From NCBI GenBank assembly GCA_937894105.1, contig CALCTI010000350.1, positions 1 to 6,769 of the forward strand: a DNA stretch of 6,769 nt, read 5' to 3'. The DNA comes from an uncultured cyanobacterium. Its GTDB lineage: Bacteria > Cyanobacteriota > Cyanobacteriia > CACIAM-69d. The position numbers and the translations under genes are program-made. Shown one piece after another: positions 1-6,020 of this stretch; within the stretch, counting starts at the first letter, position 1; each line of letters begins with the position of its first letter. The notes under the pieces were generated by a model. It was not told where the DNA came from and did not search any database. It worked only from the letters and a program-made list of their open reading frames with translations.

Positions 1-115
1 CCATAGTGTTCGTAGAGTCGTCAATAGAAAAGAAAACTAAAGGCGATGAAATTTGAGTACTGTAATCATCTTATCCCCATTTTTTACGCCAGATTCCTTA
101 GGACGCCCCAATAAA

Positions 116-144
116 GTCTCGCGGCGATCGCCTAGAATCGAGAC
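116..144. other. Inverted repeat around a HIP1 site upstream of the CBS gene
   Basis: GTCTCG (116-121) and CGAGAC (139-144) are perfect 6-bp inverted arms. Between them lies the 10-bp palindrome GGCGATCGCC (123-132), an extended HIP1 site. The structure sits 40 nt before the CBS start codon, so it could be a leader hairpin, the end of an upstream transcript or an operator. No T-run follows, so a standard intrinsic terminator is unlikely. The rest of 1-183 shows no gene and no convincing -35/-10 pair. Confidence 0.3.
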
Positions 145-183
145 ACAGAAAAAGCCCTCTTAAAGTACCCAGGACAACCATCT

Positions 184-648
184 ATGCCCGCCACCGTTGC
201 CGATGTCATGAGCCGCGATCCGATTACAGTTGCACCAGAAACGCCCATGAAAGAGGCGATTCAACTGTTGGCACAGCATCGCATTAGCGGTATGCCCGTC
301 TTAGACGACCAAGGAAAACTGGTGGGAATTATTTCTGAAACCGACCTGATTTGGCAAGAATCGGGGGTAGAAATTCCGCCTTACATCACCATTTTAGACA
401 GCGTTATTTACCTCAAAAACCCTGTAACCTTCGAGCAAGAATTACATAAGGCGATGGGGGCCACGGTCTCTGAAGCGATGACCTCCAAGGTGAAAACCAC
501 CACACCTACGGCAACGTTGCGAGATGCCAGTCGGGAGCTGCACGGCGACGGGGTTCCTCGGCTACCAGTTTTGGACGAAACGGGCAAGGTGGTAGGCATC
601 CTAACGCGAGGGGATATTATTCGGGCGATGGCGGCGGGATTAGCCTAA
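184..648 (+). CDS. Small two-CBS-domain protein
   Basis: This is a 154-residue soluble protein made almost entirely of two CBS motifs. CBS1 covers about residues 4-59 (VADVMSRDPITV at its start, GKLVGIISETDL at its end) and CBS2 about 94-150 (VSEAMT at its start, GKVVGILTRGDIIRAM at its end). SETD (51-54) and TRGD (141-144) are the Thr/Ser-x-x-Asp elements that in this family often contact the ribose of a bound adenine nucleotide. CBS pairs of this kind bind AMP, ATP or SAM and act as energy or ligand sensors; the partner and ligand here cannot be told from sequence. There is no signal peptide or membrane segment. The ATG at 184 is preceded by AGGA at 171-174, 9 nt upstream, which supports this start. 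The gene converges on the GGDEF gene with only 1 nt between the two stop codons. Family assignment is firm, function is open. Confidence 0.93.
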   Translation: MPATVADVMSRDPITVAPETPMKEAIQLLAQHRISGMPVLDDQGKLVGIISETDLIWQESGVEIPPYITILDSVIYLKNPVTFEQELHKAMGATVSEAMTSKVKTTTPTATLRDASRELHGDGVPRLPVLDETGKVVGILTRGDIIRAMAAGLA

Positions 649-649
649 G

Positions 650-2500
650 TCAGGATACGGGCTTGTCGTTTTTAATCTTGTCGTTTTTCGTCTGCTTATT
701 TTTCAGCACTGAGCGATCATTTCCTGGGAACGGTTTTTGAGATTGAAAGGTGCGCCAGGTGTTGCGCCCGTCTTCTTTCGCTTGGTATAGGGCTATATCC
801 GCAAGTTCCACCAAACATTGGGGCGATCGCCCAGCCTCGGGAATCATGCTGGCGACACCAAGGCTAGCGGTCACCATATCCGCGTGGCGATGGATGGCAC
901 CCGGGGCCGGGATGCCCAAATCTTGAATGGTTTGCTTAATTTGCTGAGCGATCGCCACCGCACTTTCGCGCCCGGTGCAAGGCAAAACCGCCGCAAACTC
1001 TTCGCCACCATAGCGAGCCGCCAAACCAGAAAAAGCGCTCACCGTCTTGTAAATTGCCTGGGCCACCTGTTGCAAACAGCGATCGCCCTCCACATGTCCA
1101 AACTCATCATTATAGCACTTTAAAAAATCAATATCAATCAAAATCACCGTCTACGGTCGCCGCTGCTGCATCATCAACAGCCACTCTTCATGATTACAGT
1201 CATCAAAGGCGCGGCGGTTAGGAATTTGCGTTAGCTTATCCACCTTGCCGATTTCCCGCAGCTCAGCATTTAACGTCTCCAGCGATCGCACCATCCCTAC
1301 CAACCGATCCGCCTGAGACCTAACCTGGGAATGTAAATTTGCATGGTCCAATGCCACACTAAACTGCGCCGCCAGCTGCCGCACAAAATCCACCTCCGTA
1401 GTCAGCCAACGACGCGTGTCGCCACACTGGTGGATACACAATAACCCCCAAAGAATTTCTCCATCAAACAAAGGCACAATAATTTGCGCCTGAATTTGAA
1501 ACTGCTGCAAAATTTCAATATGACAATCGGACAAACCAGCAGCGCGAATATCATTTAGAATCTGTAATCGCCCCTGCTGATAAAGCTTGAAATACTGATC
1601 TCCAAAACAGCGATCGCGAACTTTGCACGACAGCGCTGAGCCATAAGCGGGCAAAACACTCTCCGCAATAAACTCGCCGCAATGATACTTCGTCTCCAAA
1701 TCAAAGCGAAAAATACCAACGCGGTCCGCCCCCATAACCCGGCGCACCTCCTTTACCGTCGTTTTAAACAACACATCCAACTCAAGGGAATCGCGAATTT
1801 CAGCGGTCAGTTGTAGCAACAATCCCTGAAGCGCATTAGCCTGCTTGAGCGCCAGTGCCTTGTCCCTCGTATTCTTCAACAACTGGGACTGTTTAACCGC
1901 AAATCCCAACTGCGACGCCACCTGGGACAGAAACATCATTTCATGCTCTTTCCACTGATGAGGTTCCGAATGTTGATAAGCCCCCAAAATGCCCCAAAGC
2001 TTTTCACCCACAAAAATCGGACACGTTGCATAGGCACGAATACCAAACCGCTCCAAGGTTTCCACATGACACGGAGACAGATTCGCTTCATAAACATCAG
2101 AAATATAAAGGGCCTTACTTTTCTGAAAACCGTTGCCCGTTGTTTCTTTAAGGTAAGTATCGTTCCAAGTGGATCCTTTTTTCCATACACTCAGCTCCTC
2201 CCAACCGGGCTCAATAAATTCAAAGCCATCGACAAATTCGCCACTCCACTCAGACGTAAAGCGATACACCGTAACTCGCTCAATCCCTAAAAGTCGGCAA
2301 GTTTCCTTGGTAGCAGTGCAAAAGATAGTTTTTGTATCCAGAGACGCGCGAATTTTGCTGATGACGTTGTATACCGCCTGCTGTTGGCGGTTGACCGTCT
2401 CCAGTTCGTTGCGACAAGCAGTTAACTGCTGCTCAAGCTGGGTCACACTTGGCAACCCTAGCGCCCGAGACACAGTCCCGGATATAAATCGACGAATCAT
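650..2500 (-). pseudogene. GAF-GAF-GGDEF sensor (cyanobacteriochrome-like), interrupted by an in-frame amber codon
   Basis: Read through the stop, this is one 616-codon frame. Residues about 18-50 form a helical, probably coiled-coil N-terminus. GAF1 is about 45-205, GAF2 about 230-385, a linking helix about 386-418, then GGDEF from DKLTQIPNRRAF (421-432). The frame stays open on both sides of a TAG at codon 450 (1151-1153), which falls in the loop before the metal-binding strand ILIDIDF. The signature GGEEF is at composite residues 498-502 and the domain runs to about 590. GAF2 carries D296-R297-C298-F299 and C326-H327, the two-cysteine pattern of DXCF cyanobacteriochromes; GAF1 has C144-H145 but DTYL instead of DXCF. 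GGDEF proteins make cyclic di-GMP. As read, translation stops at residue 449, giving a GAF-GAF protein without a working cyclase. It could be a young pseudogene, a sequencing error or readthrough; a new start at GTG 1147 would give only a partial cyclase. ATG 2500 has no clear ribosome-binding site. Confidence 0.8.
662..688 (-). repeat. 12-bp direct repeat in the sensor C-terminus (KNDK repeated)
   Basis: CTTGTCGTTTTT occurs at 662-673 and again at 677-688, a 15-bp period. On the minus strand it encodes the doubled KNDK in the Lys/Asn/Asp-rich tail of the GGDEF protein, beyond the folded domain. Because the period is a multiple of three, gain or loss of a copy would keep the frame. It looks like a slippage product in a disordered tail. 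Confidence 0.6.
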
Positions 2501-2537
2501 GGAAACTTTGAATTAATAAAGTTGACAGGGCTACTAA

Positions 2538-2543
2538 TTTATA
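2538..2543 (-). promoter_or_regulatory. Possible -10 element for the GAF-GAF-GGDEF gene
   Basis: Reading the minus strand, TATAAA lies about 38 nt upstream of the ATG at 2500. This is a good match to a sigma-70-type -10 box, but the hexamer 17 nt further upstream (TTACTA) is a poor -35. It is proposed only from position and sequence. Confidence 0.22.
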
Positions 2544-2546
2544 GTC

Positions 2547-3090
2547 ATGAATACCGTTTCTAGTAACTTGAAGCAAGTAAAGTTGTTATTTAGTAAAGAC
2601 GGCGTGCAGAGCCAAAACCCAGATGTAGATCTAATATCTAATTTTTGAAGTGATATTGCGATCTTACTGAATCAGATTGCCAATGAAAATAGCATTTTTG
2701 ATATTAGTCAATCTCACGTTGGCGAATTTATTTTGATTTAAGGAAATCTGTGGACAGATTGTGTATTTTTCAAAGACTGATGAAATACAGACCTTCCGAA
2801 GACTGACAACTTTATCAGCAGGAGAAATCAAAGTATCCACGGCACAACAAAGACAACTCCCAGAAGCCTAACTTATGTTGTGCAGAGTAACAAAAAGAGA
2901 AGATCATCAGCTCTTAAATTCAGAGATTCTTTTCGATTTAGTTCTCAATTCTGCATCAGAAATCCATACAGTTCGAGGATAATTCGATGCTCAAGGGAAG
3001 TTTGACGATCCTCTTGAGGTTGAACCGATCCACGTCTTGCCAGGAGGTGAGATTGTTGCTTAAGTGAAAAGTCGAATTGAATTAGTCTAG
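2547..3090 (+). pseudogene. Decayed reading frame of about 180 codons, unknown family
   Basis: A frame opens at ATG 2547 and reads MNTVSSNLKQVKLLFSKDG, then meets TGA at 2646 and continues as protein-like sequence to GEFILI before TAA at 2739. Dropping one T from the TTT at 2737-2739 joins it smoothly to the next frame (ILIKEICGQIVYFSKTDE). That frame runs on past TAA codons at 2869, 2980 and 3061 to TAG at 3088. Each TAA could have come from CAA (Gln) by a single C-to-T change. The last part reads plausibly as protein, for example FDAQGKFDDPLEVEP and VLPGGEIVA. I do not recognise the family, and no signal peptide, membrane span or known motif is visible. The stretch lacks HIP1 sites and looks more AT-rich than its neighbours. 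Random AT-rich DNA could show some of this, so the call is tentative. Confidence 0.35.
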
Positions 3091-3175
3091 TAAAATTTTC
3101 TTTTGACTTTAATTTGTATTAATTATTAAGCGACGACGGCTGTTTTGAAATAACGCTGGGATGAGGCGATCGCAA

Positions 3176-3192
3176 AGAGCGTTTGCCGCTCT
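3176..3192 (+). terminator. Weak hairpin, possible terminator
   Basis: AGAGCG (3176-3181) pairs with CGCTCT (3187-3192) across the loop TTTGC. It is followed by a pyrimidine-rich but interrupted stretch (TTTAACCCCTTTTATTT). Position after the decayed frame fits an old transcript end, but a 6-bp stem and broken T-tract make this weak. Confidence 0.22.
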
Positions 3193-3252
3193 GCTTTAAC
3201 CCCTTTTATTTCAGCTCCCCTTGTGATGATTAAAATTAAATATTGAATCCTT

Positions 3253-3281
3253 TTGACATATCTTCTCGGCAAGTTTAGTTT
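3253..3281 (+). promoter_or_regulatory. Candidate sigma-70-type promoter upstream of metG
   Basis: A perfect TTGACA (3253-3258) is followed after exactly 17 nt by TAGTTT (3276-3281), a weak -10 matching three of six consensus positions. If used, it would give a 5' leader of roughly 215-220 nt on metG that includes the structured region at 3381-3504. No other hexamer pair in the gap looks better. Confidence 0.3.
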
Positions 3282-3288
3282 CCAACAA

Positions 3289-3356
3289 GATTAAGTCTAA
3301 AAGTTCGTCGCCAAAAACTTAATTATCCACCCCAGTACCTAATTGATTAAGTCCAA
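3289..3356 (+). repeat. GATTAAGTC direct repeats with an inverted copy between
   Basis: GATTAAGTCTAA (3289-3300) and GATTAAGTCCAA (3345-3356) match at 11 of 12 positions, 56 bp apart. Between them ACTTAAT (3317-3323) is the exact complement of the shared ATTAAGT, so it could pair with either copy. AT-rich 7-mers recur easily by chance, so function is uncertain. Confidence 0.35.
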
Positions 3357-3380
3357 TACCCCGCAATGGTCTTGCGTCGC

Positions 3381-3504
3381 CCCTTTGCTCTAAAGTTCCT
3401 CCTCCTAACGCTCTAGAACGAGACTTACGCGGAACTAAGCGTCCAAAGGGTAAACCATCCCTTTAGAATTTGAGGTGTGAATCCATCGTTAGTAACGCCC
3501 CTTT
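3381..3504 (+). promoter_or_regulatory. Structured metG leader with competing CCCTTT/AAAGGG pairings
   Basis: CCCTTTG (3381-3387) can pair with CAAAGGG (3444-3450). Nested inside, AGTTCC (3394-3399) pairs with GGAACT (3431-3436), and inside that TAA/TTA (3406-3408, 3425-3427) and CTC/GAG (3411-3413, 3420-3422) stack in register. The same AAAGGG (3445-3450) can instead pair with CCCTTT at 3459-3464 across an 8-nt loop, or with CCCTTT at 3499-3504, two bases before the metG ATG. Mutually exclusive pairings of this kind are typical of leader switches, but no terminator T-run is present, so any control would be on translation. No known riboswitch class is recognised. Confidence 0.33.
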
Positions 3505-3505
3505 T

Positions 3506-5098
3506 ATGACGACTCCCGCACCCAACACTGGAACCGAAGCCGCCACCTTTGCTCTAACCACTCCCTTGTATTACGTTAACGGGCGACCTCATATTGGCAG
3601 TGCCTACACTACGATGGCGGCAGATGCCTTAGCTCGGTTTTATCGGCTGCGGGGGCGATCAGTGCTGTCTATTACCGGCACCGATGAACATGGACAAAAA
3701 ATTGAGCGGACGGCCCAGGGGCGTGAAATGGAACCTCAGGCGCACTGCGATGAAATGGTTGATGAGTTCAACCGCCTTTGGGAGAGACTTAATATCAAAT
3801 ATGATCGCTTTAGCCGTACGACTAATGATCGGCACCACGGCATCGTTAAGGAATTTTTTCGGCGGGTTTGGGACAAGGGAGATATTTACCTGGGAGAGCA
3901 GCAGGGTTGGTACTGTGTTGCCTGTGAGGAGTTTAAGGAAGAGCGCGATCTGAATGAAGAGAAATATTGCGCAACCCATACGAATCAGAAGGCAGAGTGG
4001 CGAGACGAATCAAATTACTTTTTTCGACTGTCAAAATATCAAGAAAAGTTGGAAAAATTGTATGCCACCAACCCAGATATGATTCAGCCAGAAAGCCGTC
4101 GTAATGAGGTTCTGAGCTTTATGAAGCAGGGGCTTCAGGACTTTTCCGTGTCTCGGGTGAATTTGGCCTGGGGGTTCCCTTTCCCTACAGACCCGGACCA
4201 TACCATTTATGTTTGGTTTGATGCCCTTTTAGGGTATGTAACGGCGCTGTTGGATCCTGATGACGAACCGACCCTTGATAACGCTTTAAAGCGTTGGTGG
4301 CCCATTAATTTACATATTATCGGTAAGGATATTTCTCGCTTTCATGCCCTTTATTGGCCGGCAATGTTGATGTCTGCCGGATTAGAGGTAACGCAGAAGC
4401 TTTTTATCCACGGATTTCTAACTAAAGATGGATTGAAGATGGGAAAAAGTACCGGTAATGCCCTTGATGCTTTTGAGCTAACGGAGCGCTATCAATCTGA
4501 TGGGGTGCGCTATTACTTTTTGAAAGAAATTGAGTTTGGGCGTGACGGAGATTTTAATGAAACGCGGTTTGTAAATGTTTTAAATGCTGATCTAGCTAAT
4601 GATTTAGGAAACCTGCTAAACCGTACTTTGCGGATGGCTCATAAGTATTGCGACGGTAAGGTTCCAGAGGTGGTGGTTCCAGATAGTGATGGGTTGCGAT
4701 CGCGTGGGGAAGAGTTAGAAACCCAGGTGGTTAATGCCTATGAAAAAGTGGCATTTCACCAAGCCTGTGGAGCTGTTTTAGGACTGGCGCAGGCAGGGAA
4801 TAAGTATTTAGATGAGCGGGCTCCCTGGACAAGCTATAAAGAGGAAGAACGAGCGGTAGTGGAAGAAAATCTCTATGCGGTCCTAGAGGCAGTGCGTCTG
4901 GCGGCTTATTGGTTATCTCCCGTTACGCCAACCTTAAGCGAGGCAATTTATAAGCAGTTAGGTTATGACGTTTCCTTTAGTAATTTGAAAGAAGAAGGGG
5001 CGATCGCTCTCAACAACCATGGTCAATGGGGAATATTAAGCGCTGGGCAAATTATGGAGAAACCTCAACCGGTATTTCAAAAGATAGATCTTGCGTAA
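3506..5098 (+). CDS. metG: Methionyl-tRNA synthetase
   Basis: This cytoplasmic class I aminoacyl-tRNA synthetase charges tRNA-Met with methionine using ATP. The 530-residue product shows the Rossmann core starting at ALTTPLYYVNGRPHIGSAYTT, with the HIGH-type motif HIGS at 29-32. A zinc-knuckle insert has C137-x-x-C140 and C155-x-x-H158. The KMSKS loop is KMGKS at 311-315. The helical anticodon-binding domain (about 360-530) contains DLGNLLNR and DERAPW. The C-terminal Trbp111-like tRNA-binding domain of longer MetG proteins is absent, which fits the short form. The frame is open back to a TTG at 3470, but ATG 3506 is preferred: it leaves a short tail before the conserved FALTTPLYYVN and avoids 12 residues that look non-conserved. 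No strong ribosome-binding site precedes it. Two HIP1 sites lie inside the gene. No defect is visible and the gene appears functional. Confidence 0.97.
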   Translation: MTTPAPNTGTEAATFALTTPLYYVNGRPHIGSAYTTMAADALARFYRLRGRSVLSITGTDEHGQKIERTAQGREMEPQAHCDEMVDEFNRLWERLNIKYDRFSRTTNDRHHGIVKEFFRRVWDKGDIYLGEQQGWYCVACEEFKEERDLNEEKYCATHTNQKAEWRDESNYFFRLSKYQEKLEKLYATNPDMIQPESRRNEVLSFMKQGLQDFSVSRVNLAWGFPFPTDPDHTIYVWFDALLGYVTALLDPDDEPTLDNALKRWWPINLHIIGKDISRFHALYWPAMLMSAGLEVTQKLFIHGFLTKDGLKMGKSTGNALDAFELTERYQSDGVRYYFLKEIEFGRDGDFNETRFVNVLNADLANDLGNLLNRTLRMAHKYCDGKVPEVVVPDSDGLRSRGEELETQVVNAYEKVAFHQACGAVLGLAQAGNKYLDERAPWTSYKEEERAVVEENLYAVLEAVRLAAYWLSPVTPTLSEAIYKQLGYDVSFSNLKEEGAIALNNHGQWGILSAGQIMEKPQPVFQKIDLA

Positions 5099-5249
5099 TC
5101 TATTGCTTAATTTTGCCTAAGAAGGGGGGACGGTCAGCATAAATTCGTCCATGATAGGTCTATAGATAGAGCTATAAATTGGAATCGCCTTTCTAAGGGA
5201 AAGATGAAGTCCAAGCTGCTTTTTATTTACATAAAAAACCTATATATTT

Positions 5250-5253
5250 AGGA
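5250..5253 (+). promoter_or_regulatory. Ribosome-binding site of the NYN gene
   Basis: AGGA lies 10 nt before ATG 5264. It supports that start over later in-frame codons and fits with the N-terminal FTPEQVLENRGRVAIFIDGSN being part of the family's conserved sequence. Confidence 0.45.
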
Positions 5254-5263
5254 CCTTTGGCGA

Positions 5264-5848
5264 ATGACAGAAAATCTGAGCCGTCATCCCCTATTCACTC
5301 CGGAGCAAGTGTTGGAAAATCGAGGCAGAGTCGCTATTTTTATTGATGGCTCCAACCTGTTTTACGCCGCACTTCAACTCAGTATAGAAATCGATTACAC
5401 CAAGCTGCTAAGTCGCCTGACCTCCGGGTCTCGGCTGTTGCGCTCATTTTTCTATACAGGGGTAGATCGCACGAACGAAAAACAGCAGGGATTTTTGCTG
5501 TGGATGCGCCGCAATGGCTATCGGGTAATCGCCAAAGATTTGGTGCAGTTGCCTGATGGTTCGAAGAAGGCAAATTTGGATGTGGAAATTGCCGTGGACA
5601 TGATGGCGCTGGTGGGAGCTTACGAGACGGCGGTGCTGGTTATTGGCGTTGGGTACTTGGCGTATGCGGTGAATGCGGTGAGCTATCGCGGCGTTAGGGT
5701 TGAGGTGGTTAGCCTGCGGTCCATGACGAGCGACAGCTTAATTAATGTGGCAGACCGCTATATTGATTTGGACTATATCAAGGGCGATATTCAGAAAAAT
5801 TCCCGCCATCAATACACCTACCGCCCTTTATCGGAAGACGAAGTCTAG
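5264..5848 (+). CDS. NYN/LabA-like (DUF88) protein with altered acidic site
   Basis: The 194-residue protein belongs to the NYN (PIN-like) family that includes LabA. NYN domains are usually metal-dependent RNases with clustered aspartates. The first acidic element is intact (FIDGSN, D28), as is the middle one (NLDVEIAVDMM, D106 and D112). At the third, where relatives have V-S-G-D-G-D-L, this protein reads V-I-G-V-G-Y-L (residues 126-132), so both aspartates are replaced (V129, Y131). Everything around it, such as AYAVNAVSYRGVRVEVVSLR and SDSLINVADRYIDLD, matches the conserved family. Each of the three substitutions is one base from the expected codon. The protein is soluble with no signal peptide. 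In the 165-nt gap from metG, TATAAA at 5173-5178 is a possible -10 without a matching -35. Family is firm; it may be an RNA-binding pseudoenzyme, a newly inactivated enzyme or a base-calling error. Confidence 0.92.
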   Translation: MTENLSRHPLFTPEQVLENRGRVAIFIDGSNLFYAALQLSIEIDYTKLLSRLTSGSRLLRSFFYTGVDRTNEKQQGFLLWMRRNGYRVIAKDLVQLPDGSKKANLDVEIAVDMMALVGAYETAVLVIGVGYLAYAVNAVSYRGVRVEVVSLRSMTSDSLINVADRYIDLDYIKGDIQKNSRHQYTYRPLSEDEV

Positions 5849-5900
5849 GAACAGAACATACGCTCTTGAAACCTAAGCCCTAGGAAGACGAAATCTAGGA
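5833..5900 (+). repeat. 18-bp direct repeat spanning the NYN stop codon
   Basis: GGAAGACGAAGTCTAGGA (5833-5850) recurs as GGAAGACGAAATCTAGGA (5883-5900), 17 of 18 identical and offset by exactly 50 bp. The first copy contains the last codons (EDEV) and the TAG of the NYN gene. The second is non-coding and looks like a partial duplication of the gene's 3' end. Confidence 0.75.
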
Positions 5901-5952
5901 CGATAACAATGCATCCTAGGGGCTTGTGCAAGTGCGCACTCCCTAGCTTAGG
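5872..5952 (+). terminator. Overlapping inverted repeats after the NYN gene, possible transcript end
   Basis: AAGCCCTAGGA (5875-5885) pairs with TCCTAGGGGCTT (5914-5925) with one bulged base. The overlapping CCTAAGC (5872-5878) pairs with GCTTAGG (5946-5952), extended by TAGG (5882-5885) and CCTA (5942-5945) after small bulges. The two foldings compete for the same left arm. A 10-bp palindrome, AGTGCGCACT (5931-5940), sits between. No T-run follows, so this could be a factor-dependent end, a processing site or a small structured RNA rather than an intrinsic terminator. Confidence 0.35.
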
Positions 5953-5995
5953 AACCTTATAGACGCAGGGGCAGCCTGCTCCATAATGCTGGAAC

Positions 5996-6020
5996 TGCTC
6001 CGTGATTTTGCTCCGTGATT
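5996..6020 (+). repeat. 13-bp tandem repeat, two units
   Basis: TGCTCCGTGATT at 5996-6007 is repeated at 6009-6020, giving a 13-bp period with identical 12-bp cores. The period is not a multiple of three and no reading frame crosses it convincingly. Confidence 0.7.

Larger units (their letters stand above)
3091..3505. other. Gene-free leader region upstream of metG
   Basis: No convincing coding frame is seen on either strand. The region holds one HIP1 site (3166-3173), a small hairpin, one candidate promoter, an ATTAAGT repeat set and a nested inverted-repeat structure close to metG; these are listed separately. No T-box, SAM-riboswitch or other leader motif that I recognise is present. Confidence 0.6.

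Noticed and set aside
818..1123. 101-residue plus-strand frame opposite the GGDEF domain
   Set aside because: The minus-strand frame here encodes recognisable GGDEF motifs; the plus frame has no motif and is a product of GC-rich coding sequence.
1145..1147. GTG restart just after the amber codon producing a separate protein
   Set aside because: It would begin in the middle of the GGDEF fold and lack its first helix; no ribosome-binding site precedes it.
1151..3063. Stop-codon reassignment (TAA/TAG read as Gln) as an explanation for the broken frames
   Set aside because: The CBS gene and metG end normally at TAA and the NYN gene at TAG, at the expected protein lengths, so the standard code is in use.
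3289..3504. T-box or SAM riboswitch in front of metG
   Set aside because: None of the conserved sequence motifs of those classes are visible; the inverted repeats alone do not justify the call.
3470..3505. Upstream TTG start for metG adding 12 residues
   Set aside because: The added residues do not resemble MetG N-termini. ATG 3506 begins just before the conserved FALTTPLYYVN and is the stronger start codon.
5125..5152. GGACG/CGTCC hairpin after metG as an intrinsic terminator
   Set aside because: The stem is only 5 bp with a long loop and no T-run follows.
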